From assembly GCF_040126055.1 (NCBI RefSeq), contig NZ_CP143541.1, positions 3,038,001-3,102,000 on the forward strand: a stretch of DNA of 64,000 nt, read 5' to 3'. The position numbers and the translations under genes were made by a program. This document shows, piece after piece, positions 54,532 to 63,418 of this stretch. This DNA comes from Pseudalkalibacillus sp. SCS-8. GTDB lineage: Bacteria > Bacillota > Bacilli > Bacillales > Fictibacillaceae. Each line of letters begins with the position of its first letter. Position 1 is the stretch's first letter. The notes under the pieces are model-generated. The model made no database searches. It was not told where the DNA came from and saw only the letters and a program-made list of their open reading frames with translations.

Positions 54532-55476
54532 TCAAGTACGCTCAATCAAAGTCGTCCGCTCTTCCTCAAGTTGCTTTAATTGGTTTTTGTGTTCCACTAC
54601 TTGTGTTTCCAAATCTTTTATGATCGAAGCCACTTTACTTTTCTGACGTCTCGTCTGTTCTAGAGAATCATTGATTCTGCCTTGCACCATCCAGTCAGCA
54701 ATTAACCCATCAAAGAAAAAGTCTGCAAATTTAAGCATGCCGCTTATATCAACATGAACATTCGCTTCTTCATTCACGTCCGCCAGCTCCTTCTGAAAGG
54801 CACGCATCCTGGACTGTGCTTGATGAATTGCTGCACTGGCATCATCGATATGACCATGCTTGACGAGGTCAGATATAAGACCGCCCCCAAGAAGATCGAA
54901 CGTCCCCCATCCCTGCGCTTTTTCTAGGGATCCGATCGCCGTATCCAACGACCGATTGACGGCCCTTCCTGCCTTAATAGCTTCATCCAACTCAATGAGG
55001 AGCGCTTTTATATCTCCCTCAATCTCACTCATTTTAAAAAGCTGGCCGGCAGCTGGGGAATGACTTTCCTGCATGGCCTGTTCTTTTGCCGTTAAAATCG
55101 CTTCGTATTCCTTCTCTACATGAACAACGGCTTGTAATTTATCATTCAAATCCTTAATGGATGCTTCTACTTCTTCTCTGGATTTTAATGCTTCATCCAA
55201 TTTCAGTTGAACAGCCGCTACCTCCTGCTTCTCTTTATCTAGTTTACTTTCCTTCGTCCCAAGCACGGTTAATAAGAGGTTTGTAACCGTGAATTGTTCA
55301 ATCTTATGTACATCCTCTTGCTCTTCTCCTAACTTTCGTTTCAGGTTCTTGATTGTTACATCCAGGTTTTTCAAATCTGAGCGATAGCCTTCGACTTGCT
55401 TTTCCCATTTTCGTTTTTTCCGGACTTCACCTTTTATCTGAATCAGTTGTTCATTCAAATTTCGATACATGCTCAT
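54532..55476 (-). CDS. Coiled-coil protein of unknown function
   Basis: The 314-residue product has long heptad coiled coils at about 1-65, 75-135 and 270-314 (LKLDEALKSREEVEASIKDLNDKLQAVV; LETQVVEHKNQLKQLEEER). Between them is a compact segment (LEKAQGWGTFDLLGGGLISDLVKHGHIDDASAAIHQAQSRM), which also occurs in Bacillus hypotheticals. There is no signal peptide or membrane helix. Family not recognised; it stands alone. Confidence 0.75.
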   Translation of the reverse strand: MSMYRNLNEQLIQIKGEVRKKRKWEKQVEGYRSDLKNLDVTIKNLKRKLGEEQEDVHKIEQFTVTNLLLTVLGTKESKLDKEKQEVAAVQLKLDEALKSREEVEASIKDLNDKLQAVVHVEKEYEAILTAKEQAMQESHSPAAGQLFKMSEIEGDIKALLIELDEAIKAGRAVNRSLDTAIGSLEKAQGWGTFDLLGGGLISDLVKHGHIDDASAAIHQAQSRMRAFQKELADVNEEANVHVDISGMLKFADFFFDGLIADWMVQGRINDSLEQTRRQKSKVASIIKDLETQVVEHKNQLKQLEEERTTLIERT

Positions 55477-55619
55477 CCCCCTTTTTCATTTACTGTATAT
55501 ACGAATGAGGAAAGGCATAAGTTTCACAACGAAAGAATGCAAACGCACGCATTAATTTTTCCTGTTTTGAAGCATAGGATATATCAATGAAAAAAGCGCC
55601 CAATGTGATGGAGGCATAC

Positions 55620-56105
55620 ATGGAAAATAAAACGTGTACACCATTTCTAAAACGAGGAAGAACCTTCAATCCCGTCCTTCCCGACCAGTTAGCAAGAAGT
55701 GAACCGCCAATTGTTCTGGCAGAGGTTACCGTTGATGTGTCCGATCTGGATCGGCCATGTGTATTGGTGAAATTCTCAGAGTTTATCCAATTCTCTCTAC
55801 TTGGATTAAATCCAAAGCTCGACATCTTTTACCGTCTAGTCAGAAAAACAAATCAACCAGAGGACGCACAAATTTTGCAGGAATGGGAGTTTCTTTTCGA
55901 GGCTGCCCAAGTAACGGAGATTGCGAATCTGGATACGAACCAACCAACCGTATTGAATTTCTGTGATTGTTTGGAGGACCTTCATACGGATTCATTGACG
56001 TATTCACTCGAGATCGTCGAGATCGTCACAAATAGTGTCAAAAGCTACAGCATCATGAACAAAAGTTTAAGCGCTACGGTAATTTGTGAAGAGGTGTCGC
56101 CATGA
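55620..56105 (+). CDS. DUF4489-like protein 1 of 3
   Basis: A 161-residue product, start ATG at 55620 fixed by GGAGG at 55609-55613. The plan is that of DUF4489 proteins: a short N-terminal segment (FLKRGRTFNPVLPDQL), VTVDVSDLDRPCVLVKFSEFI, a central beta region, VLNFCDCLED, and a C-terminal ATVICEE. It is the first of three tandem paralogues. DUF4489 proteins are small, beta-rich and suspected to be surface or spore associated; no signal peptide is seen. Confidence 0.75.
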   Translation: MENKTCTPFLKRGRTFNPVLPDQLARSEPPIVLAEVTVDVSDLDRPCVLVKFSEFIQFSLLGLNPKLDIFYRLVRKTNQPEDAQILQEWEFLFEAAQVTEIANLDTNQPTVLNFCDCLEDLHTDSLTYSLEIVEIVTNSVKSYSIMNKSLSATVICEEVSP

Positions 56106-56650
56106 ATGAACGCCGTTCTACCCCAAAACCTCGGCTGTTTCTCGGTCAAAATAAGCAAATGAGCACCGTTGTCACCAATCAGGGACATCAGAAAAAAAGT
56201 GTCCCGTTTGTTAAATGCGGAAAAGTATTTAATCCAGTACTGCCGCTCAAGTTAACGAAAAAAGGGACGCCAGTCATATTAACGCAAGTGACGGTGAATA
56301 CAGAACGGATAACGGAGCCTTGTATTCTGATCAACTTTTCCTGTTTCGTTACGTCCATCCTAAGGCAACAAAATTTTGTGAGTCTCATTTTCCGGTTGGT
56401 CAAATCCTCTTCAGATGACAACAAACAAGAAGTCCTCCGAACATGGCCTTTCAAACGGGAGCTCGTAACCGATACGAACATTAAAGAGCCAGTCGTCTTC
56501 AATTTCTGTGAATGGTTAGCGACTGATAACGGAGGGACGTTTACGTATACCATCGAGTTGGTGAGCGTGGATTTATCTAAACAAACCTCTTATAACATCA
56601 CTCAAAAGAGCATGACTGCCCAAGTCTTTTGCGGTACGGGGAAATTTTGA
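56102..56650 (+). CDS. DUF4489-like protein 2 of 3
   Basis: A 182-residue paralogue with the longest N-terminal tail of the three. Motifs: VPFVKCGKVFNPVLP, VTVNTERITEPCILINFS, VFNFCEWLATDNGGTFTYTIELVSV. The ATG at 56102 overlaps the TGA of copy 1 by four bases (ATGA), so translation is coupled; GAGGTG is the RBS. Confidence 0.75.
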   Translation: MNERRSTPKPRLFLGQNKQMSTVVTNQGHQKKSVPFVKCGKVFNPVLPLKLTKKGTPVILTQVTVNTERITEPCILINFSCFVTSILRQQNFVSLIFRLVKSSSDDNKQEVLRTWPFKRELVTDTNIKEPVVFNFCEWLATDNGGTFTYTIELVSVDLSKQTSYNITQKSMTAQVFCGTGKF

Positions 56651-56679
56651 ATGAGAGTATCGATAAAGGAGGAAAATCA

Positions 56680-57159
56680 ATGCACGAACATACAACCATT
56701 CCCTTCTTAAAATGTGGCGATATTCTCAGAGCAAACTTGCCTAGACAATTGTCCAAGAAAAACCCGCCGATCAACCTGGCGGAAGTGACTGTGAATTTAG
56801 ACGGATTTGAAACACCTGGAGTCCTTTTCAATTATTCGCAGATTTTATCGTTTCGTACGATGGGGATGAACCCGAAGATCACAATCGTTTATCGGGTAAT
56901 TCGGACCTCAGAACGGACTCAAAAGGTGAAAGTCATTGATACGTGGACGTTCAGCGGGTCAGAAATTTTTCCTACCAGTGTTCCGAATTTGGATACGATT
57001 GAGCCTCTCGTATTGAATTTCTGTGATTGCCCGATTGAAAATAGTAATGATACGTTCACCTATACCGTACAAATCATTGAGATCATTACCAATAACACAA
57101 CCTTTGCGATATCTAGACAAGAAATCTCCGCCATTGTCGCACGAGGGGAAGCTGAGTAA
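56680..57159 (+). CDS. DUF4489-like protein 3 of 3
   Basis: A 159-residue paralogue from the ATG at 56680 (AAAGGAGG upstream; a longer frame begins at 56629 inside copy 2). Motifs: IPFLKCGDILRANLP, VTVNLDGFETPGVLFNYS and VLNFCDCPIENSNDTFTYTVQIIEI. Closest in pattern to copy 1. A strong terminator follows at 57184-57215, so the three genes form an operon. Confidence 0.75.
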   Translation: MHEHTTIPFLKCGDILRANLPRQLSKKNPPINLAEVTVNLDGFETPGVLFNYSQILSFRTMGMNPKITIVYRVIRTSERTQKVKVIDTWTFSGSEIFPTSVPNLDTIEPLVLNFCDCPIENSNDTFTYTVQIIEIITNNTTFAISRQEISAIVARGEAE

Positions 57160-57183
57160 GCACTCATCCAACATAGCGATTTT

Positions 57184-57215
57184 TAAAAAGGGCGACTCAG
57201 TGGGTCACCCTTTTC
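57184..57215 (+). terminator. Rho-independent terminator after the DUF4489 operon
   Basis: AAAAGGG.GAC pairs with GTC.CCCTTTT (57186-57214), with a T run. It lies 26 bases past the last stop. Confidence 0.8.
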
Positions 57216-57339
57216 GTCGTTATGCCTTCGGATTAATCATCCTCGCGCTCTTCATCTAGGTTTTTGAAGAATAAAAAGGAAATTTATAGAAAAGAGTCGA
57301 AAGTTGTATGTATCTTGCATTTTTAGGAGGAATCGAATT

Positions 57340-59121
57340 TTGTTGAACTTTCCACAACCTGATGTCGAACAATTTTTTCAAACCTTTGGTATTCAAACCT
57401 TCACAGTCAGTCCCGATGAATCACAGCTTGTGTTCAGTACGAATTTGAATGGCAAGTATAACCTATGGGCGATGGACCTGCCGAACACATTTCCGTATCC
57501 ACTCTCGTTCCATGACCAAAGCTGCAAATCCCTGGTTTATGACAAGAAGGGTGATTTCATATTAGCTGTGATTGATCAGGACGGTGATGAGAACGACCAA
57601 ATCTATGCTCTGCCCCCTCAAGGTGGGTCGTTGTTGCCGATCAGGAAAATGGAAGGCGCACGCCACCAATTTCCGTTTTTATCGAAGGATGGAGAGCGTC
57701 TCTACTACACGTCAAACAAAGAAAACCAAACGTTCTTGAACAGCTATGTGTATGATTTGAAAAACGAGCAAGAGGAAGTAGTTGTTGAAGGCAAGGACGG
57801 TATGACCATCTTGTTTGATACAAGTCCGAATGAGGATAGCTTTCTCTTTTTAAAAGCTCTTTCAAATACATATGGACTCGTTTATGTGAAGCAGGGGGAT
57901 GAGGAAATTCTGTTGACCCCGGCTACAGAGCCTGAACACACCGTGTCTGACGCCCTCTTTGTATCTGAAAACGAGATCTATTTCGTAACGAACTATGATG
58001 GTGATTTTTCATACTTGGCGAAATTCGACCTGGAAACGAGAGAATTTCAAAAGGTACTTGAACTTGAAAAAGAAGAATTTACGCAAATGAAATACGATAA
58101 ATCCACAGGATCCTTATACCTTGTGAGCCGTAAGGGCGTTCAGGATTATCTATATTCTTTCAACCTATCCGAAGGTGAACTGGAAAAGCTGGATATACCA
58201 GTGAAGGTTATTACCCAAATCGTTGTTGCTGAATCTGGGAATGTGTATATAAGCGGAAATTCATCAACCGTACCAGAGAATATTTACAAGAAAACGAACA
58301 AAGGGTGGGCTTCACTTACAAAATATGGAGTTCCCGGTGTAAAGGAAGAGGATTTGGTTGTTCCTAAGGTAGTGACGTATAAATCCTTTGATGACCTACC
58401 TATTGAAGCACAACTTTACCTTCCAAAACCTGATAAGAATAATGGACACGTCATCTTTTGGCCACACGGAGGGCCACAATCAGCGGAAAGAGCATCCTTC
58501 AGGGCGTTATTCTCCTTCCTTGTGCATAGAGGATACACATTATTTGCACCGAATTTCCGAGGATCGACTGGATACGGCTTAGCATTCACAAAAATGGTTG
58601 AAGGCGATTGGGGTCACGGTCCGCGCTTAGATAATGTCGCAGGACTTGAATGGCTGATTGATCAAGGATATGCTTCCCGTGACAAGATCTTTTTAATGGG
58701 AGGCAGCTACGGTGGATATATGGCGCTCCTTCTCCACGGACGCCATCCAGAATACTTTAAAGCCGTAGTCGACGTATTCGGACCTTGCAACCTATTCAGC
58801 TTTGTCGACTCCGTTCCTGAGCATTGGAAGCCTTCCATGGTTAAATGGGTTGGGGACCCAGTTAAGGATAAAGCTAAATTTGAAGAAGATTCACCAATCA
58901 CCTACTTGGATTCGATGACAAAACCGATGCTCGTCATCCAGGGTGCAAAGGATCCACGGGTCGTTAAAGCGGAATCTGATACAGTCGTTGAAGCCTTGAA
59001 GGAAAAAGGCCGAGACGTAGAATACATCGTGTTAGAGGATGAAGGACACGGATTCTCGAAAAAACAAAACGAAATCTATGTCTACAAAAAAGTGCTTGAG
59101 TTTTTTGAGAGACACCTATAA
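57340..59121 (+). CDS. yuxL: S9-family prolyl oligopeptidase / acylaminoacyl peptidase (YuxL-like)
   Basis: The start is a TTG at 57340 (or the next TTG, 57343), 9 bases from AGGAGG; this gives 592-593 residues. A seven-bladed beta-propeller fills the N-terminal two thirds ([25 protein letters not shown]). The C-terminal alpha/beta-hydrolase has the nucleophile in [10 protein letters not shown], the acid in [10 protein letters not shown] and the His in EDEGHGF. There is no signal peptide. The gene lies alone, flanked by terminators. It probably hydrolyses short peptides in the cytoplasm. Confidence 0.92.
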   Translation: MLNFPQPDVEQFFQTFGIQTFTVSPDESQLVFSTNLNGKYNLWAMDLPNTFPYPLSFHDQSCKSLVYDKKGDFILAVIDQDGDENDQIYALPPQGGSLLPIRKMEGARHQFPFLSKDGERLYYTSNKENQTFLNSYVYDLKNEQEEVVVEGKDGMTILFDTSPNEDSFLFLKALSNTYGLVYVKQGDEEILLTPATEPEHTVSDALFVSENEIYFVTNYDGDFSYLAKFDLETREFQKVLELEKEEFTQMKYDKSTGSLYLVSRKGVQDYLYSFNLSEGELEKLDIPVKVITQIVVAESGNVYISGNSSTVPENIYKKTNKGWASLTKYGVPGVKEEDLVVPKVVTYKSFDDLPIEAQLYLPKPDKNNGHVIFWPHGGPQSAERASFRALFSFLVHRGYTLFAPNFRGSTGYGLAFTKMVEGDWGHGPRLDNVAGLEWLIDQGYASRDKIFLMGGSYGGYMALLLHGRHPEYFKAVVDVFGPCNLFSFVDSVPEHWKPSMVKWVGDPVKDKAKFEEDSPITYLDSMTKPMLVIQGAKDPRVVKAESDTVVEALKEKGRDVEYIVLEDEGHGFSKKQNEIYVYKKVLEFFERHL

Positions 59122-59125
59122 AACG

Positions 59126-59157
59126 AAAAAGGAACCTCGATTGGAGGTTCCTTTTTT
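59126..59157. terminator. Bidirectional terminator
   Basis: GGAACCTC (59131-59138) pairs with GAGGTTCC (59144-59151), with A and T runs on both sides. It separates the S9 gene from the convergent membrane-protein gene. Confidence 0.85.
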
Positions 59158-59205
59158 GGGTTGTTTGATATATTTAATAAAAAGAGAAAGCACCTATTTG
59201 GGGAT

Positions 59206-60252
59206 TTACGATTTAACTTCTTCCCTTGTATTTTTTTTCTTATTCTCAGCAATAAGCTTAAATCCTCCGATAATCATTATTAAACACACAATACCAGTCT
59301 GAACATAATACTTCACAATAGGATTAAACGATAACTCAGGCATGACAATATTAGCTAACGGGTAATAGATTCCTATGATAATAAGTACAACCCCAATCCA
59401 CTTCTTGTAATTAACAATGTAAGTAAGGACTGGCTCATCATCTAGAGGTTCTTCTTTATAGTTGGTTGCACGTTGCATGCCATCGAAAAAACTAAAAAAC
59501 CATATAATAGGTACTAGGAAAAGAAATAGACCTAGGTGAAGAACGTCCAAGATATATATGGAGAATAAGAAAGCAGCCATCAACTGAATTCCTCTACGTT
59601 GATATCCAAGATACAAATGTCCAGCACCTGGAAACATAGAAAGTAAAGTGGCTAGAACCGTGCTTTTTCGCCCCCCCTGATGGTGTGCTTCAAAATCCTC
59701 TAGTATTGAACGATCTCTAATATCTTCACCGGCTTCCTTCTTGTTCAATAATTGCATCGTATCAAAGAAATTATAAACCCAAATTACAGGGATAATGATT
59801 AAAAAGATAAGAAATCCTTCCATGCCTGTGATAATTGTGACAAACAGAATCATTGCCATCAGACCAAGGAATGAAGCTAAAAAAGTTATCCCTCGATTCA
59901 TCAAGCCAAGCTGAAAGTGACCAAGCCCAGGAACCATGGATAAAATAATTGTGTAAAATCTCTCCGAACTTAACTGTTTATCTTGTATATCGGTTGTATC
60001 CTTTACAATTTTTGACGCGGTTAATATAGTATGAATAATGCTTACGGTATAAAGCAAAAATCCAGCTATTAACGTAATAAAAACTACTTCTCCAAATAGG
60101 AAACCTTCACGTAATATAATTGCCATTGGAAGTAGTCCCAACATACCTAGTAAAAATAATATCCCTCTGCCACTTTTCCCTAAATACATTAACCCAACAC
60201 CAGGAATAACTGATAATAAGAACGCAATAAAGGGATTTTTCTGTTTAACCAT
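59206..60252 (-). CDS. Multi-helix membrane protein with three internal repeats
   Basis: The 348-residue product has nine or ten predicted membrane helices. A motif recurs three times: SVIPGVGLMYLGKSGRGILFLLG (~14-36), SMVPGLGHFQLGLMNRGITFLAS (~107-129) and SMFPGAGHLYLGYQRRGIQLMAA (~209-231). Each has PGxGHxxLGxxxRG and is followed by a hydrophobic hairpin; the second and third also end in NFFDTMQ and SFFDGMQ. This indicates triplication of a TM2-like unit. It follows the anti-sigma gene by 19 bases, so it may act in, or be controlled by, the ECF system. Function unknown. Confidence 0.78.
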   Translation of the reverse strand: MVKQKNPFIAFLLSVIPGVGLMYLGKSGRGILFLLGMLGLLPMAIILREGFLFGEVVFITLIAGFLLYTVSIIHTILTASKIVKDTTDIQDKQLSSERFYTIILSMVPGLGHFQLGLMNRGITFLASFLGLMAMILFVTIITGMEGFLIFLIIIPVIWVYNFFDTMQLLNKKEAGEDIRDRSILEDFEAHHQGGRKSTVLATLLSMFPGAGHLYLGYQRRGIQLMAAFLFSIYILDVLHLGLFLFLVPIIWFFSFFDGMQRATNYKEEPLDDEPVLTYIVNYKKWIGVVLIIIGIYYPLANIVMPELSFNPIVKYYVQTGIVCLIMIIGGFKLIAENKKKNTREEVKS

Positions 60253-60271
60253 TGGTACAAGTCACCTCAAC

Positions 60272-60703
60272 TTATTTTTTTACCTTTTCTATTAAATTTG
60301 TTGTTTTATTGACTGCATCTTCCGTAAAGGAGGACTGCTCTGTCAGGTCTATTTCAGATGGAATTGACGTAATTTGCGAAAATACCCCTGTAATCATAAG
60401 TAAAAACGTCATGACAGCTGCTAAAACGTAATGAGTGGCTTTTTTCATGTACCACTTCTTTTCCAAGGGGATTCTTTCATTGTGAAGACTGTCGTTGAAC
60501 GTAATCTTCCTCATAAGCTCATCAGTATAAGTATCATAATTCTCAATAACCGGCAGCTCTTCTTTAAAGGCTTCCACAGCCTCCATATACCTCTCTATAC
60601 ATAAATCACATTTATCCAGATGATGTTCATAATCCTTTCGTTGCTGGATTTCCAACTTATCTCCGATATACCTTTTTAACTCTTCACGTGATAAATGGTT
60701 CAA
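60272..60703 (-). CDS. Membrane anti-sigma factor (zinc-finger type)
   Basis: A 143-residue protein from a TTG at 60701-60703, with AGGAGG 10 bases upstream. The N-terminal anti-sigma zinc-finger motif is HLDKCDLC (His-x3-Cys-x2-Cys). One membrane helix lies near residues 92-112 (HYVLAAVMTFLLMITGVFSQI), followed by a short outer tail. The TTG overlaps the TGA of the sigma gene by four bases, so the two proteins are made in step, as expected for a sigma/anti-sigma pair. Confidence 0.88.
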   Translation of the reverse strand: MNHLSREELKRYIGDKLEIQQRKDYEHHLDKCDLCIERYMEAVEAFKEELPVIENYDTYTDELMRKITFNDSLHNERIPLEKKWYMKKATHYVLAAVMTFLLMITGVFSQITSIPSEIDLTEQSSFTEDAVNKTTNLIEKVKK

Positions 60704-61245
60704 CGAAAGTCATCCTCCTTCCAACGCTTTCTTATCCATGAACGTGCTCGATACAACTTAACTTCTATCGTCTTTACTTGTACATTTTGTTCCTCAGCAA
60801 GTTCTTGATGTGTCTTTTCTTTTATGTAAAAACCTTCTAAAATTTCACGATAAGAAGTTGGAATTTGTTCTAGACTACTCAAAACAAGCTGCTTTTGCTC
60901 ATTAAGGAATACACTCTCTTCAACAACATTATTTTTCTCCTTTATGATGTCATCGTCCATCGCATCATAAAGTGCCTCACTATGTCTAGCATGTTTTCTT
61001 TTGCAATCAATAGCATGACGGACTGCAATCTTTGTGATCCATGATTTAAAACCCTTCCCTTCGTAGCTAGGGAGAGAGGCAAATATCTTCAACCACACCT
61101 CTTGGGAAGCATCTTCTGCATCTTTAGGGTTTTGTAGTACACCATAAACACATCTGAACACATCTTGTTTATACGTTTCAATCAGCATCCGAAACGCATG
61201 TTCATTCCCCTTCTTTGCACGATTAACAATTGTTGAATCTTCCAA
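60700..61245 (-). CDS. ECF-type sigma-70 factor
   Basis: From a TTG at 61243-61245 (AAGGGGGG upstream) the product has 181 residues, the normal ECF length. Region 2 is visible in FRMLIETYKQDVFRCVYGVLQNPKDAEDASQEVWLKIF and region 4 in IPTSYREILEGFYIKEKTHQELAEEQNVQVKTIEVKLYRARSWIRKRW. The reading frame stays open to an ATG at 61338 and would add a membrane helix (IVYKIFLICVGVFIFITSIFI); that ATG has no RBS. The operon sigma, anti-sigma, membrane protein suggests response to envelope stress. Confidence 0.9.
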   Translation of the reverse strand: MEDSTIVNRAKKGNEHAFRMLIETYKQDVFRCVYGVLQNPKDAEDASQEVWLKIFASLPSYEGKGFKSWITKIAVRHAIDCKRKHARHSEALYDAMDDDIIKEKNNVVEESVFLNEQKQLVLSSLEQIPTSYREILEGFYIKEKTHQELAEEQNVQVKTIEVKLYRARSWIRKRWKEDDFR

Positions 61246-61350
61246 CCTCTCCCCCCTTTCAAACAACTCTATAAATATAGACGTAATAAAAATGAATACC
61301 CCTACACATATCAGAAAAATTTTGTATACTATTTCCATTCTACTGATTTA

Positions 61351-61384
61351 CAAAACAAAAACCTATCTCTTTCGGAGATAGGTT
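61351..61384 (-). terminator. Terminator upstream of the sigma operon
   Basis: ACCTATCTC (61361-61369) pairs with GAGATAGGT (61375-61383); the minus strand continues TTTTGTTTTG. It ends the unit of the two genes above. Confidence 0.8.
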
Positions 61385-61395
61385 AACAATAATTA

Positions 61396-61626
61396 TTAAA
61401 TTAAATTTGCGGCTAATAAAAGTAAAATTAGAATAAAACCAATCAACCACAAAATCACTGCCCATGCTCTTAAGGTAAAGAAAACCGGCAGCTCCCACAC
61501 AAAGAGATTACCAATCACTTCAAATAGAGAATCCCAAAACGGTTCTTTTTTATTTCCTTTTTTCCATAAATACGTACCAATAAGTAAGAATAATGTGGCG
61601 AGTATTGCTGCGATTATTTCTTTCAT
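61396..61626 (-). CDS. Small membrane protein
   Basis: A 76-residue product with two predicted helices (IIAAILATLFLLIGTYLW; AWAVILWLIGFILILLLLA) and a basic segment between. No strong RBS was seen. It lies 26 bases after the lipoprotein gene. No family recognised. Confidence 0.65.
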   Translation of the reverse strand: MKEIIAAILATLFLLIGTYLWKKGNKKEPFWDSLFEVIGNLFVWELPVFFTLRAWAVILWLIGFILILLLLAANLI

Positions 61627-61652
61627 ATTTTTATTATATCCTTTATTCGAAA

Positions 61653-62006
61653 TTACCTACTTTTTATTTCTTTAGCGGTAACTTTTCTGCTCTCTATACT
61701 TTCTCCTATATTTTTCTCTTTTAGTAACGTAATTTCTACATGCTGACCTGTTCTTAGATCGTTCTTCTTAACCTCGTCACCATTAGCATTCATAAGTACA
61801 GTGTCTTCAGTAATATCTACAAGACAGAAATAACCTTTAGAATCGACTGCTTCGCCTTCTTTTTTATCTCTGTTAACAACTTCAGAGCAATCGATTTTCA
61901 AGTGGTCTTCCTCAACTTTTTCAATGTTCCCTTCAATCGAGCTGACTGGGGAACTACAGCTAACCAATAATAAGAGAGATAGAGATAGAAATAGAATATG
62001 TTTCAA
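61653..62006 (-). CDS. Small lipoprotein of unknown function
   Basis: A 117-residue product from a TTG at 62004-62006 (GAGGTG upstream). The signal peptide ends in LLVSC, a lipobox with Val at -2, so it should be membrane tethered. The mature part is an acidic beta-rich domain (LKIDCSEVVNRD...KGYFCLVDITEDTVLM...RTGQHVEITLL) of the DUF3221-like kind; the match is weak. Starts 9 bases after the NUDIX gene. Confidence 0.7.
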   Translation of the reverse strand: MKHILFLSLSLLLLVSCSSPVSSIEGNIEKVEEDHLKIDCSEVVNRDKKEGEAVDSKGYFCLVDITEDTVLMNANGDEVKKNDLRTGQHVEITLLKEKNIGESIESRKVTAKEIKSR

Positions 62007-62015
62007 AATAACACC

Positions 62016-62639
62016 TCATATTTGTTCTCCAATTTTTTGAATGATTACGTTATAAAAAGAAATTGGATGTGGGACGAAATGATTTCGATTCACCATTTCT
62101 TCCTTTTCAACCTTCTTTCCATTTTCATTTATCTCAATTCCATTAATTTCAATTTCATCTCTTTCTCCATACCAAAGCTGAGCAAAATCAGAAAATCTTG
62201 CTCGAACGATCCCTGATACTTCTTCAACTTGAAGGGTGAAGTCCTCAAAGTTATTTTCGCTTTTATAAAGAAAAACATTTGCAAATTCTTTATCAATCAA
62301 GTCTTCTCTCGTAACACAATAATCGGTGACACCTAACGAGATTAAATCACTGAACTCGACAACGATCCCGATTTCTTCCTTTATCTCTCTAACGCCGTCC
62401 TCAACCGTTTCACTGGCTAGTAAATGCCCTGCAGCGGTAATATCCAATAGGTCAGGATAGTCTTTTTTATTTTTACTACGAAGTTGAAGATAAATATAAT
62501 TGGTGCCTTCCTCGTTTTTAACGAACCAACAATGAAAGGCTTCATGCCAATAGCCTTTTCGATGCACTTCACTTCGAGAAGCAACGCCTATATCATTTTT
62601 ATGTTCATCGAAGATCCTTAATCTTTCTTGTTCACTCAT
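62016..62639 (-). CDS. NUDIX hydrolase
   Basis: A 207-residue protein with a NUDIX box in GHLLASETVEDGVREIKEEIGI. It has six rather than seven residues between the first Glu and RE, a spacing seen in some family members. The catalytic REIKEE is intact. The N-terminal HRKGYWHEAFHCWFV resembles isopentenyl-diphosphate isomerase-like and YfcD-type NUDIX proteins. Starts at ATG with AGGGAG. The substrate is not predictable. Confidence 0.85.
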   Translation of the reverse strand: MSEQERLRIFDEHKNDIGVASRSEVHRKGYWHEAFHCWFVKNEEGTNYIYLQLRSKNKKDYPDLLDITAAGHLLASETVEDGVREIKEEIGIVVEFSDLISLGVTDYCVTREDLIDKEFANVFLYKSENNFEDFTLQVEEVSGIVRARFSDFAQLWYGERDEIEINGIEINENGKKVEKEEMVNRNHFVPHPISFYNVIIQKIGEQI

Positions 62640-62685
62640 ATAGTTCTCCCTATCTGCTTACGAGCATTTTGTTTGTTGAAGAAAA

Positions 62686-62804
62686 CAGAAGCGTAGGGCG
62701 GCGACTCCAGCGGGAAAAGCAACAGCTGAAGACCCCGCAGATCGAGGATCGAGGTCGAGGAGGCTGAAGCGTTGCCCGCGGAAAGCGTCCGCCTGAAGCT
62801 GTTC
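62686..62804. repeat. Dispersed hairpin-forming repeat, copy 3
   Basis: It is opposite in orientation to copy 1. The ends are AGAAGCGTAGGGCGGCGACT and ACGCTTTCCGCGGGCAACGC (read on the minus strand), and CCCCGCAG is shared. The central part is shorter than in copy 1 (GATCGAGGATCGAGGTCGAGG). Its right edge meets the stop codon of the glycolipid-binding gene at 62803-62805. Confidence 0.8.
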
Positions 62805-63357
62805 AAAATCTACAACATACTTTAAATAAATCAGGGTAGTTCGTGACGAAACCATTCTCATCAACATAAATAAGAGATTTAAAATCGCGACACTCATATA
62901 AAAAGACGCGCATATCTGCTTCCCGTCTAAGATAGGTATACGTTTGTGAGACTTTGAAAAACGTCAATTCAGGCACAGAAATATAGACCATTTCCATATC
63001 CCTTTTCTGATTCAAATTCCATTCAAACCGATTAATCGGTAAAGAGTTAGAAAAAGGTGTCGCAGAAATATCGATGTCGATTGCGCCCTTTAAAGAGGTC
63101 TCTTCTTCTTCATCTTCGAACCAATTCCCGTTTCCATCCGAACTAAGTTCAAGCTTTCGTTCGTGATTGACACCAATTTCTAATTTTTTTGTATGCCAAG
63201 AATGATCCATATGAACGGAATAATTGACTTGGCAAGGTTCATTTTGTATGACGCGAATAATCGTCCCTTCAGCCAACAAACCATTATGATGTTCACTTAT
63301 TTGGCAAAGCTCGCTTCCAAATTCCTCTAAATGCTCCCACATAACTTTATGTATCAT
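62803..63357 (-). CDS. Putative glycolipid-binding family protein (DUF1089/PF06475)
   Basis: The 184-residue product has the family pattern: GNGNWF, GAIDIDISATPFSNSLPINRFEWN, VYISVPELTFFKVSQTYTYL, and VDENGFVTNYPDLF near the end. No signal peptide. The stop codon is at the very edge of repeat copy 3, and the last residues (KVCCRF) differ from family expectation, so the repeat may have altered the natural 3' end. Confidence 0.8.
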   Translation of the reverse strand: MIHKVMWEHLEEFGSELCQISEHHNGLLAEGTIIRVIQNEPCQVNYSVHMDHSWHTKKLEIGVNHERKLELSSDGNGNWFEDEEEETSLKGAIDIDISATPFSNSLPINRFEWNLNQKRDMEMVYISVPELTFFKVSQTYTYLRREADMRVFLYECRDFKSLIYVDENGFVTNYPDLFKVCCRF

Positions 63358-63418
63358 ACTAATCGACTCACCTAACTTCTTGGATTATCCTTGATTTTTA
63401 CTCAAACGAAAAGTCAAT

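Noticed and set aside
62658..62897. 79-codon minus-strand frame across repeat copy 3
   Set aside because: It runs through the repeat and overlaps the end of the glycolipid-binding gene; no motifs.
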